64,000 nucleotides of DNA from Nemopilema nomurai (lineage: Eukaryota > Cnidaria > Scyphozoa > Rhizostomeae > Rhizostomatidae). Where the stretch lies: contig ML133379.1 in NCBI GenBank assembly GCA_003864495.1, forward strand, positions 1,601,008 through 1,665,007. Reading direction: 5' to 3'. Shown here one piece after another: positions 10,780 through 23,100 of the stretch. The position numbers were made by a program, and so were the translations under genes. Within the stretch, counting starts at the first letter, position 1, and the number at the start of each line of letters is the position of its first letter. Below the pieces are notes generated by a model. The model was not told where the DNA came from. It did not search any database and worked only from the letters and a program-made list of their open reading frames with translations.

Positions 10780-11095
10780 CTTACCAAAACTGAAAAGGGC
10801 AAATTTAGTTCCTAACGTCAAAATAAGTTCAGAATTCACTCTGGTATTTGGCATTTTACTCAAATGCTCCCTTAGAAATCATGCCGAAACTGACATCTAA
10901 GATCATTATTTGCTCAATAATAAAATATAAGCATATGTTGTCGATAAATTGGCCAAACCAAGCATTTAGCCTCTTGACTGTTTTTGACGAATAGTGTTAT
11001 TCCAATCTGTGCCACATTTGAGCTTGAACATCTTTATTGCCATTCTCGGCAGTCATTTGCTATAGGATGAGTTGATGGCTCCTAACCACTTCTAT
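10780..11095 (+). promoter_or_regulatory. Conserved GPCR upstream block, copy 3 (before the pseudogene)
   Basis: Very similar to 6935-7250 in order and content, including aatcatgccgaaactgacat and aggatgagttgatggctcc. It shows that the whole unit, upstream block plus receptor, was duplicated together before this copy decayed. Confidence 0.5.
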
Positions 11096-11196
11096 GAATG
11101 AAAACAACGCTCCAAACCATTGGTGACGAGCGCATTACAGAATCTAGTGGCTTCACTTCGAGTCTCAGCTTCTCTTTTGAGGAAAAGAGAGCGGCA

Positions 11197-11669
11197 ATGA
11201 ACAACTCCAGCTCCCTTTACTTCTGTCAATCATTAGGACATGCCTTGGCCTTATCTGATCATGTTCACCACTGTTTGCGCAATCACATCATTTATCATTA
11301 TATTTTGTATCTCCGCTTAAATCTATGGACTCTACAAGATGCAGCAGCTTAATACAATTACCAACAAACTCATTCGGATTATATATTTGTCAGACCTTGG
11401 AAATGGGCTGTTTATTTTGCAGTCTCTATGTTTAATGGTAGCTCTGAAAGACAAGTTCTGCAACTGTGTTTGTTAACTAGCCCTACAATTTGTCGGATAT
11501 CTCTTCGCGTACTTTTTATATTTGGTGCTGATGTGCGTCAAAATGGATCGCTATCGTCACGGGATGCAACTGAAGAAGTATAGTTCGATTATGAACGAGT
11601 TTCAAATGAAGATCGTCGTTGCAATTAGTTTTGTATTATCGGCAACATTCTATCTTTTTCTCACGTTGT
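11197..11669 (+). pseudogene. Truncated GPCR pseudogene
   Basis: Starts with the family N-terminus (MNNSSSLYF) and follows GPCR copy 2 at the DNA level through TM1, the invariant first loop, TM2, the DRY region (GSYRHG-like, altered) and into TM4, where similarity stops at about 11669. The sequence then changes abruptly to tgcgagcgcatgcgcaggtc. It has a small deletion after the N-terminus, a frameshift, a stop near the end of TM1 and further stops in TM3 (ttaactag). No TM5-TM7 follows. It cannot encode a receptor. Confidence 0.85.
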
Positions 11670-12590
11670 GCGAGCGCATGCGCAGGTCGGTGCTCATGTA
11701 ATGAAAGTAACTTGCACATGAATAAACCATGTAGTTTGAGCATCTGGTGTACCGGAAGCCAACTTTCTATACTGGTTTCTAATTTTTAGCGAATTTGCTT
11801 TGTCAACTCTTACAGAAAAATATCTTCAGTAAATTCAAGCCATCTTAAGACTTTCGAAAATGGTCTAATGGCGTTCATAAGCGAATTCAGTATTCACATT
11901 TGCTCGGTATAAATCTTGTTGCATACAGTGACTAACACTAGCTCAATTTTTATATACATTGCCCGATTTCGAAATATGATCATATCTACACAATAATTAA
12001 ACGCAATTTTTTTCAAATTTCACTGTTAGTTTGGATCAAAAAGTAATTTCCGGCTACCAGATGCAACGTAGTAAAAAACGGATGCATTATAGGAAGTCTC
12101 ATTATAAACATTTGCAATTATGGGAAGGATGTCTTTTGGAAGGATAACTCTTTGTAAGCAGTTAAAGGAAGACTTTTCTCTTTCCTTTTCCATTTTAATC
12201 TTCAATCAAAAAACTTTTCATCGAATAATTTCAAATTACATATAACAACTACGTATCTTTAATTTGTATTTTAACTCGATGTTAGATATGATTTCCTGTA
12301 GTTGTTCTTGAAGGAGTCTTTAAGCAAACAAAGGACTATAAGGAAATCAATATAAATGCTAAAAATGTGCTGTTTCATATCAGATTCATGCTTAGAAAAT
12401 GTCGGAAAAGGCGCATCTGTTCAAATTGGATTCTTGGGATTCCAATTGTTTTATGTGCGACACAGAGCATATTTTTTTATAGGAAAAGATAGGAAGGGAA
12501 GCTGGATAAGCAAAACAACGAAAGGACGAAATGTCTGGAAAAGACTTATGATTGCATACTTAAAAATATGACATTTAGCTAGAGCAGAAA
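11670..12590. other. Upstream flank of GPCR copy 4, shared with the inverted copy
   Basis: From about 12030 onward this flank matches the reverse complement of about 48990-49110. Shared stretches include gtttggatcaaaaag and taataaaaaacggat-like sequence. It therefore belongs to the inverted segmental duplication. No gene is recognised. The first part, 11670-12030, shows nothing identifiable. Confidence 0.45.
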
Positions 12591-12600
12591 GAGTATAAAA
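12591..12600 (+). promoter_or_regulatory. TATA-like box before GPCR copy 4
   Basis: gagtataaaaagta sits about 30 bp before the start codon at 12628. If used, the leader would be almost absent, so either a downstream start of transcription or a spliced leader is needed. It may also be chance in AT-rich DNA. Confidence 0.25.
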
Positions 12601-12627
12601 AGTATTTAATCTTAGTAACAAGGACAA

Positions 12628-13566
12628 ATGAACAATTCAAGTAACGTTGAAATATATAACTGTTCATCGATATGGCCTCTAGATGTTCCACCCGTCCATT
12701 TGATCCTCTGGTCTTCTGTTTACGCAGTTTTGTCTGCAATTGTTGTATTCTTCAATTCGGCACTCATTTATGGACTCTACAAGATGCAGCAATTGAATAC
12801 TATAACCAACAAATTCATTTTGGTGATGAATGTGTCAGACCTAGGAACTGGATTACTCATTTTGCCGTCTTTATCAGTAATGCTAGCACTAAACGACAAG
12901 CTCCGTAACTGTCTATTTGAACTGGCCCTTCAATATGGCACCTTCCTTTTCGCGTACTTTTCATTTTTCATGCTGATGTGTGTCTCTTTGGATCGCTATC
13001 TACACGTGATGAAGCTCAAGAAGTATGGTGCATTTATGAACGAGTTTCGGATGAAGATCATCGTCGTATTCGGCTTCACAACATCGGCCGCATTCGCCTA
13101 TTTATTGACCACATTCTCGTCTTTCCCACTGCAACTTGCAATTAATACTGTTGATCTGCTTTGCATTCTTTGTATGTTCCTCTTTTATACAAATATACTT
13201 CGCAGAGTTACAAATCATGCTCACAAGTTTGAAAGGATCCTAAGAGCTGCCGGAGAGAATGCAAGCAATGGAGATTCTAGGCGAGATATTTCGGCAACAA
13301 AAACAATTCGGTTGGCCCTTGGAGCATTGTTGGTACTCTATCTTCCATACAACATTTGCTCCGCCATCTGGACATATTACAAGTACCATCAAGGTAGAAA
13401 TCCCTCACTGGCCCTGAATAGTCTTGAGCATTTGGTTTCTGTCTTGGCATTCAGCAACTCTTTTATCAATGCCATTTTGTTTGGCTATGGCAACAGTGCT
13501 GTGAGAAAGTTTTTTATTCGCAACGTCCGCAGGAGAGCTATTGCCCCAAAAGGGAACATTGCATGA
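12628..13566 (+). CDS. Class A (rhodopsin-like) GPCR, copy 4 (second subfamily)
   Basis: An intact 312-residue single-exon receptor. It differs from copies 1, 2 and 5 in its N-terminus (MNNSSNVEIYNCSS, with several glycosylation sequons) and pairs with the inverted copy at 47639-48634. Landmarks are the TM1 Asn (FNSALIYG), the same invariant loop YKMQQLNTITNK, the TM2 Asp (NVSDLGTG), Cys at the top of TM3 (RNCLFEL), DRY (LDRYLHV), TM6 LYLPY and TM7 NAILFGYGN. The second extracellular loop is short and TM5 lacks Pro. The tail is basic (RNVRRRAIAPK). The upstream flank, gene and 3' flank all recur in inverted form near 48 kb, so the two are segmental duplicates. The 145-bp satellite begins about 0.6 kb after its stop. 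Ligand unknown. Confidence 0.88.
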   Translation: MNNSSNVEIYNCSSIWPLDVPPVHLILWSSVYAVLSAIVVFFNSALIYGLYKMQQLNTITNKFILVMNVSDLGTGLLILPSLSVMLALNDKLRNCLFELALQYGTFLFAYFSFFMLMCVSLDRYLHVMKLKKYGAFMNEFRMKIIVVFGFTTSAAFAYLLTTFSSFPLQLAINTVDLLCILCMFLFYTNILRRVTNHAHKFERILRAAGENASNGDSRRDISATKTIRLALGALLVLYLPYNICSAIWTYYKYHQGRNPSLALNSLEHLVSVLAFSNSFINAILFGYGNSAVRKFFIRNVRRRAIAPKGNIA

Positions 13567-14190
13567 GCCAAAGATGAAAGAAGTAATGTAAACAAAATCA
13601 GAGACAGTATTTGTCTTAGTTTTTGAAAGTCAACCAGTATATAACAATGTAAAATATTTTGCACGAGACAATGATGAAAGCTAATTTTGCAAGCGGAAAT
13701 CATAACGGTGAATTTATTACTGTTAACATTTGGTGTTTAAGTTCATTCAAAGTGTGAGTGATTTCACTAGAAGTCATTTAATACACGTGTTACAGTTGGC
13801 AAAGCAATTCCAATCAAAATTACAACAGTAAAACACAAATAACTCAAAAGACATATTTGCATTAGTACATTATCTGCCATTCACATTGTTTTAAGTGGGT
13901 GGCAACCTTTCTTTCAGGCGTCCTCTGCCATTACAAATAATTTGTTGCGGTGGGAAAAACTCTTGTTTATTGGGCATTTATAATAGCATCTCTCTTTGAA
14001 TAATCTCAAATCATATCTACAAAGCTTATCTAATGTAATTAACTTAATGCTGAGATTTGACGCTTTAGCTGGGAGAGGTAACAAGTGCCATTCAATAGCT
14101 AAGACAGAACAACAACAGCAACAACTGGCAAATGGTTCAGAATAAGCCAACCCGTCTTGAGCCATGTTCAAAGCTTTTAGAGTGCAAATG
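13567..14190 (+). other. 3' flank of GPCR copy 4 leading into the satellite
   Basis: The part around 13695-13745 (gaaatcataacggtgaattt, then attactgttaacatttgg) is nearly identical to the reverse complement of about 47550-47590, in the 3' flank of the inverted GPCR. About 400 bp here, from 13770 to 14180, has no counterpart in the inverted copy and looks inserted, or deleted there. No coding sequence is convincing. Confidence 0.5.
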
Positions 14191-17100
14191 TTCAAATGTG
14201 ATGTTATTTGGATATTGTGACATTGATTTGCTAGGTGATGTAAAGCTTTGTTTAGTGATTTTGAGTGGGCGAATGAACATCTTCATTGGTAAGCGATGTT
14301 ACACTGATATTGAGATATTGATAATGATATGTTCAGTGATACTGAGCGATTGGTAGCGATGTTGATTAGTCGACTAAACATCATCATTGTCACGGATTTC
14401 ATGAGTAAGATGATGAAAGCGTTTTAACGCCGTGTTTAGTGACTTTATAATGCTATTTTGCTATTTTGATAATGATATGTTTAGTGATACTGAGCGATTG
14501 GTAGCGATGTTGATTAGTCGACTAAACATCATCATTGTCATGGATTTCATGAGTAAGATGATGAAAGCGTTTTAACGCCGTGTTAGTGACTTTATAATGC
14601 TATTTTGATTTTGATAATGATATGTTCAGTGATACTGAGCGATTGGTAGCGATGTTGATTAGTCGACTAAACATCATCATTGTCATGGATTTCATGAGTA
14701 AGATGATGAAAGCGTTTTAACGCCGTGTTTAGTGACTTTATAATGCTATTTTGATTTTGATAATGATATGTTCAGTGATACTGAGCGATTGGTAGCGATG
14801 TTGATTAGTCGACTAAACATCATCATTGTCATGGATTTCATGAGTAAGATGATGAAAGCGTTTTAACGCCGTGTTAAGTGACTTTATAATGCTATTTTGA
14901 TTTTGATAATGATATGTTCAGTGATACTGAGCGATTGGTAGCGATGTTGATTAGTCGACTAAACATCATCATTGTCATGGATTTCATGAGTAAGATGATG
15001 AAAGCGTTTTAACGCCGTGTTAGTGACTTTATAATGCTATTTTTTTTGATAATGATATGTTCAGTGATACTGAGCGATTGGTAGCGATGTTGATTAGTCG
15101 ACTAAACATCATCATTGTCATGGATTTCATGAGTAAGATGATGAAAGCGTTTTAACGCCGTTTAGTGACTTTATAATGCTATTTTGATTTTGATAATGAT
15201 ATGTTCAGTGATACTGAGCGATTGGTAGCGATGTTGATTAGTCGACTAAACATCATCATTGTCATGGATTTCATGAGTAAGATGATGAAAGCGTTTTAAC
15301 GCCGTGTTAGTGACTTTATAATGCTATTTTGATTTTGATAATGATATGTTTAGTGATACTGAGCGATTGGTAGCGATGTTGATTAGTCGACTAAACATCA
15401 TCATTGTCATGGATTTCATGAGTAAGATGATGAAAGCGTTTTAACGCCGTGTTAGTGACTTTATAATGCTATTTTGATTTTGATAATGATATGTTCAGTG
15501 ATACTGAGCGATTGGTAGCGATGTTGATTAGTCGACTAAACATCATCATTGTCATGGATTTCATGAGTAAGATGATGAAAGCGTTTTAACGCCGTGTTAG
15601 TGACTTTATAATGCTATTTTGATTTTGATAATGATATGTTCAGTGATACTGAGCGATTGGTAGCGATGTTGATTAGTCGACTAAACATCATCATTGTCAT
15701 GGATTTCATGAGTAAGATGATGAAAGCGTTTTAACGCCGTGTTTAGTGACTTTATAATGCTATTTTGCTATTTTGATAATGATATGTTCAGTGATACTGA
15801 GCGATTGGTAGCGATGTTGATTAGTCGACTAAACATCATCATTGTCATGGATTTCATGAGTAAGATGATGAAAGCGTTTTAACGCCGTGTTTAGTGACTT
15901 TATAATGCTATTTTGATTTTGATAATGATATGTTCAGTGATACTGAGCGATTGGTAGCGATGTTGATTAGTCGACTAAACATCATCATTGTCATGGATTT
16001 CATGAGTAAGATGATGAAAGCGTTTTAACCGTGTTTAGTGACTTTATAATGCTTTGATTTTGATAATGATATGTTCAGTGATACAGCGATTGGTAGCGAT
16101 GTTGATTAGTCGACTAAACATCATCATTGTCATGGATTTCATGAGTAAGATGATGAAAGCGTTTTAACCGTGTTAGTGACTTTATAATGCTATTTTGCTA
16201 TTTTGATAATGATATGTTCAGTGATACTGAGCGATTGGTAGCGATGTTGATTAGTCGACTAAACATCATCATTGTCATGGATTTCATGAGTAAGATGATG
16301 AAAGCGTTTTAACGCCGTGTTTAGTGACTTTATAATGCTATTTTGATTTTGATAATGATATGTTCAGTGATATTGAGCGATTGGTAGCGATGTTGATTAG
16401 TCGACTAAACATCATCATTGTCATGGATTTCATGAGTAAGATGATGAAAGCGTTTTAACGCCGTGTTTAGTGACTTTATAATGCTATTTTGCTTTTGATA
16501 ATGATATGTTCAGTGATACTGAGCGATTGGTAGCGATGTTGATTAGTCGACTAAACATCATCATTGTCATGGATTTCATGAGTAAGATGATGAAAGCGTT
16601 TTAACGCCGGTTTAGTGACTTTATAATGCTATTTTGCTATTTTGATAACGATATGTTCAGTGATACTGAGCGATTGGTAGCGATGTTGATTAGTCGACTA
16701 AACATCATCATTGTCATGGATTTCATGAGTAAGATGATGAAAGCGTTTTAACGCCGTGTTTAGTGACTTTTTNNNNNNNNNNNNNNNNNNNNNNNNNNNN
16801 NNNNNNNNNNNNNNNNNNNNNNNNNNNNNNNNNNNNNNNNNNNNNNNNNNNNNNNNNNNNNNNNNNNNNNNNNNNNNNNNNNNNNNNNNNNNNNNNNNNN
16901 NNNNNNNNNNNNNNNNNNNNNNNNNNNNNNNNNNNNNNNNNNNNNNNNNNNNNNNNNNNNNNNNNNNNNNNNNNNNNNNNNNNNNNNNNNNNNNNNNNNN
17001 NNNNNNNNNNNNNNNNNNNNNNNNNNNNNNNNNNNNNNNNNNNNNNNNNNNNNNNNNNNNNNNNNNNNNNNNNNNNNNNNNNNNNNNNNNNNNNNNNNNN

Positions 17101-20100
17101 NNNNNNNNNNNNNNNNNNNNNNNNNNNNNNNNNNNNNNNNNNNNNNNNNNNNNNNNNNNNNNNNNNNNNNNNNNNNNNNNNNNNNNNNNNNNNNNNNNNN
17201 NNNNNNNNNNNNNNNNNNNNNNNNNNNNNNNNNNNNNNNNNNNNNNNNNNNNNNNNNNNNNNNNNNNNNNNNNNNNNNNNNNNNNNNNNNNNNNNNNNNN
17301 NNNNNNNNNNNNNNNNNNNNNNNNNNNNNNNNNNNNNNNNNNNNNNNNNNNNNNNNNNNNNNNNNNNNNNNNNNNNNNNNNNNNNNNNNNNNNNNNNNNN
17401 NNNNNNNNNNNNNNNNNNNNNNNNNNNNNNNNNNNNNNNNNNNNNNNNNNNNNNNNNNNNNNNNNNNNNNNNNNNNNNNNNNNNNNNNNNNNNNNNNNNN
17501 NNNNNNNNNNNNNNNNNNNNNNNNNNNNNNNNNNNNNNNNNNNNNNNNNNNNNNNNNNNNNNNNNNNNNNNNNNNNNNNNNNNNNNNNNNNNNNNNNNNN
17601 NNNNCGATCTTGATTAGTCGACTAAACATCATCATTGTCATGGATTTCATGAGTAAGATGATGAAAGCGTTTTAACGCCGTGTTAGTGACTTTATAATGC
17701 TATTTTGATTTTGATAATGATATGTTCAGTGATACTGAGCGATTGGTAGCGATTGATTAGTCGACTAAACATCATCATTGTCATGGATTTCATGAGTAAG
17801 ATGATGAAAGCGTTTTAACGCCGTGTTAAGTGACTTTATAATGCTATTTTGCTATTTTGATAACGATATGTTCAGTGATACTGAGCGATTGGTAGCGATC
17901 TTGATTAGTCGACTAAACATCATCATTGTCATGGATTTCATGAGTAAGATGATGAAAGCGTTTTAACGCCGTGTTAGTGACTTTATTGCTATTTTGCTAT
18001 TTTGATAACGATATGTTCAGTGATACTGAGCGATTGGTAGCGATCTTGATTAGTCGACTAAACATCATCATTGTCATGGATTTCATGAGTAAGATGATGA
18101 AAGCGTTTTAACGCCGTGTTAGTGACTTTATTTGCTATTTTGCTATTTGATAATGATATGTTCAGTGATACTGAGCGATTGGTAGCGATCTTGATTAGTC
18201 GACTAAACATCATCATTGTCATGGATTTCATGAGTAAGATGATGAAAGCGTTTTAACGCCGTGTTTAGTGACTTTATTGCTATTTTGATAATGATATGTT
18301 CAGTGATACTGAGCGATTGGTAGCGATCTTGATTAGTCGACTAAACATCATCATTGTCATGGATTTCATGAGTAAGATGATGAAAGCGTTTTAACGCCGT
18401 GTTAGTGACTTTATAATGCTATTTTGCTATTTTGATAACGATATGTTCAGTGATACTGAGCGATTGGTAGCGATCTTGATTAGTCGACTAAACATCATCA
18501 TTGTCATGGATTTCATGAGTAAGATGATGAAAGCGTTTTAACGCCGTGTTTAGTGACTTTATTGCTATTTTGATTTTGATAACGATATGTTCAGTGATAC
18601 TGAGCGATTGGTAGCGATCTTGATTAGTCGACTAAACATCATCATTGTCATGGATTTCATGAGTAAGATGATGAAAGCGTTTTAACGCCGTGTTTAGTGA
18701 CTTTATTGCTATTTTGATTTTGATAATGATATGTTCAGTGATACTGAGCGATTGGTAGCGATCTTGATTAGTCGACTAAACATCATCATTGTCATGGATT
18801 TCATGAGTAAGATGATGAAAGCGTTTTAACGCCGTGTTTAGTGACTTTATGCTATTTTGCTATTTTGATAACGATATGTTCAGTGATACTGAGCGATTGG
18901 TAGCGATCTTGATTAGTCGACTAAACATCATCATTGTCATGGATTTCATGAGTAAGATGATGAAAGCGTTTTAACGCCGTGTTAGTGACTTTATTTGCTA
19001 TTTTGCTATTTGATAACGATATGTTCAGTGATACTGAGCGATTTGAGTTGATTAGTCGACTAAACATCATCATTGTCATGGATTTCATGAGTAAGATGAT
19101 GAAAGCGTTTTAACGCCGTGTTTAGTGACTTTATAATGCTATTTTGCTATTTTGATAACGATATGTTCAGTGATTGAGCGATTTGATTAGTGTCGACTAA
19201 ACATCATCATTGTCATGGATTTCATGAGTAAGATGATGAAAGCGTTTTAACGCCGTGTTTAGTGACTTTATAATGCTATTTTGCTATTTTGATAACGATA
19301 TGTTCAGTGATTGAGCGATTGGTAGCTTGTAGTCGACTAAACATCATCATTGTCATGGATTTCATGAGTAAGATGATGAAAGCGTTTTAACGCCGTGTTT
19401 AGTGACTTTTATAATGCTATTTTGCTATTTTGATAACGATATGTTCAGTGATACTGAGCGATTGGTAGCGAGTTGATTAGTCGACTAAACATCATCATTG
19501 TCATGGATTTCATGAGTAAGATGATGAAAGCGTTTTAACGCCGTGTTTAGTGACTTTATAATGCTATTTTGCTATTTTGATAACGATATGTTCAGTGATA
19601 CTGAGCGATTAGCGATGTTGATTAGTCGACTAAACATCATCATTGTCATGGATTTCATGAGTAAGATGATGAAAGCGTTTTAACGCCGTGTTTAGTGACT
19701 TTATAATGCTATTTTGCTATTTTGATAACGATATGTTCAGTGATACTGAGCGATTGGTAGCGATCTTGATTAGTCGACTAAACATCATCATTGTCATGGA
19801 TTTCATGAGTAAGATGATGAAAGCGTTTTAACGCCGTGTTTAGTGACTTTATTGCTATTTTGCTATTTTGATAAGATATGTTCAGTGATACTGAGCGATT
19901 GGTAGCGATCTTGATTAGTCGACTAAACATCATCATTGTCATGGATTTCATGAGTAAGATGATGAAAGCGTTTTAACGCCGTGTTTAGTGACTTTATTGC
20001 TATTTTGTATTTGATAATGATATGTTCAGTGATACTGAGCGATTGGTAGCGATCTTGATTAGTCGACTAAACATCATCATTGTCATGGATTTCATGAGTA

Positions 20101-23100
20101 AGATGATGAAAGCGTTTTAACGCCGTGTTTAGTGACTTTATAATGCTATTTTGATATTGATAATGATATGTTCAGTGATACTGAGCGATTGGTAGCGATC
20201 TTGATTAGTCGACTAAACATCATCATTGTCATGGATTTCATGAGTAAGATGATGAAAGCGTTTTAACGCCGTGTTTAGTGACTTTATAATGCTATTTTGC
20301 TATTTGATAACGATATGTTCAGTGATACTGAGCGATTGGTAGCGATCTTGATTAGTCGACTAAACATCATCATTGTCATGGATTTCATGAGTAAGATGAT
20401 GAAAGCGTTTTAACGCCGTGTTAGTGACTTTATAATGCTATTTTGCTATTTTGATAACGATATGTTCAGTGATACTGAGCGATTGGTAGCGATCTTGATT
20501 AGTCGACTAAACATCATCATTGTCATGGATTTCATGAGTAAGATGATGAAAGCGTTTTAACGCCGTGTTAAGTGACTTTATAATGCTATTTTGCTATTTT
20601 GATAATGATATGTTCAGTGATACTGAGCGATTGGTAGCGATCTTGATTAGTCGACTAAACATCATCATTGTCATGGATTTCATGAGTAAGATGATGAAAG
20701 CGTTTTAACGCCGTGTTTAGTGACTTTATAATGCTATTTTGCTATTTTGATAACGATATGTTCAGTGATACTGAGCGATTGGTAGCGATCTTGATTAGTC
20801 GACTAAACATCATCATTGTCATGGATTTCATGAGTAAGATGATGAAAGCGTTTTAACGCCGTGTTTAGTGACTTTATAATGCTATTTTGCTATTTTGATA
20901 ACGATATGTTCAGTGATACTGAGCGATTGGTAGCGATCTTGATTAGTCGACTAAACATCATCATTGTCATGGATTTCATGAGTAAGATGATGAAAGCGTT
21001 TTAACGCCGTGTTTAGTGACTTTATAATGCTATTTTGATTTTGATAATGATATGTTCAGTGATACTGAGCGATTGGTAGCGATGTTGATTAGTCGACTAA
21101 ACATCATCATTGTCATGGATTTCATGAGTAAGATGATGAAAGCGTTTTAACGCCGTGTTTAGTGACTTTATTTTGCTATTTTGCTATTTTGATAACGATA
21201 TGTTCAGTGATACTGAGCGATTGGTAGCGATGTTGATTAGTCGACTAAACATCATCATTGTCATGGATTTCATGAGTAAGATGATGAAAGCGTTTTAACG
21301 CCGTGTTTAGTGACTTTATAATGCTATTTTGCTATTTTGATAACGATATGTTCAGTGATACTGAGCGATTGGTAGCGATCTTGATTAGTCGACTAAACAT
21401 CATCATTGTCATGGATTTCATGAGTAAGATGATGAAAGCGTTTTAACGCCGTGTTTAGTGACTTTATAATGCTATTTTGCTATTTTGATAATGATATGTT
21501 CAGTGATACTGAGCGATTGGTAGCGATTGATTAGTCGACTAAACATCATCATTGTCATGGATTTCATGAGTAAGATGATGAAAGCGTTTTAACGCCGTGT
21601 TTAGTGACTTTATAATGCTATTTTGATATTGATAATGATATGTTCAGTGATACTGAGCGATTGGTAGCGATCTTGATTAGTCGACTAAACATCATCATTG
21701 TCATGGATTTCATGAGTAAGATGATGAAAGCGTTTTAACGCCGTGTTTAGTGACTTTATAATGCTATTTTGATTTTGATAATGATATGTTCAGTGATACT
21801 GAGCGATTGGTAGCGATCTTGATTAGTCGACTAAACATCATCATTGTCATGGATTTCATGAGTAAGATGATGAAAGCGTTTTAACGCCGTGTTTAGTGAC
21901 TTTATAATGCTATTTTGCTATTTTGATAACGATATGTTCAGTGATACTGAGCGATTGGTAGCGATCTTGATTAGTCGACTAAACATCATCATTGTCATGG
22001 ATTTCATGAGTAGAGATGATGAAAGCGTTTTAACGCCGTGTTAGTGACTTTATAATGCTATTTTGATATTGATAATGATATGTTCAGTGATACTGAGCGA
22101 TTGGTAGCGATGTTGATTAGTCGACTAAACATCATCATTGTCATGGATTTTCATGAGTAAGATGATGAAAGCGTTTTAACGCCGTGTGTTAGTGACTTTA
22201 TAATGCTATTTTGATTTTGATAATGATATGTTCAGTGATACTGAGCGATTGGTAGCGATGTTGATTAGTCGACTAAACATCATCATTGTCATGGATTTCA
22301 TGAGTAAGATGATGAAAGCGTTTTAACACGAGTTTAGTGACTTTATTGCTATTTTGATTTTGATAATGATATGTTCAGTGATACTGAGCGATTGGTAGCG
22401 ATGTTGATTAGTCGACTAAACATCATCATTGTCATGGATTTCATGAGTAAGATGATGAAAGCGTTTTAACCGTGTTTAGTGACTTTATTTTGCTATTTTG
22501 ATTTGATAATGATATGTTCAGTGATACTGAGCGATTGGTAGCGATGTTGATTAGTCGACTAAACATCATCATTGTCATGGATTTCATGAGTAAGATGATG
22601 AAAGCGTTTTAACGCCGTGTTTAGTGACTTTATTTTGCTATTTTGATTTGATAATGATATGTTCAGTGATACTGAGCGATTGGTAGCGATGTTGATTAGT
22701 CGACTAAACATCATCATTGTCATGGATTTCATGAGTAAGATGATGAAAGCGTTTTAACGCCGTGTTTAGTGACTTTATAATGCTATTTTATTTTGATAAT
22801 GATATGTTCAGTGATACTGAGCGATTGGTAGCGATGTTGATTAGTCGACTAAACATCATCATTGTCATGGATTTCATGAGTAAGATGATGAAAGCGTTTT
22901 AACGCCGTGTTTAGTGACTTTATTTTGCTATTTTGATATTGATAATGATATGTTCAGTGATACTGAGCGATTGGTAGCGATGTTGATTAGTCGACTAAAC
23001 ATCATCATTGTCATGGATTTCATGAGTAAGATGATGAAAGCGTTTTAACGCCGTGTTTAGTGACTTTATTTTGCTATTTTGATTGATAATGATATGTTCA

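Noticed and set aside
16756..17650. Open frames of 284-296 codons on both strands
   Set aside because: They consist almost entirely of undetermined bases in the assembly gap.
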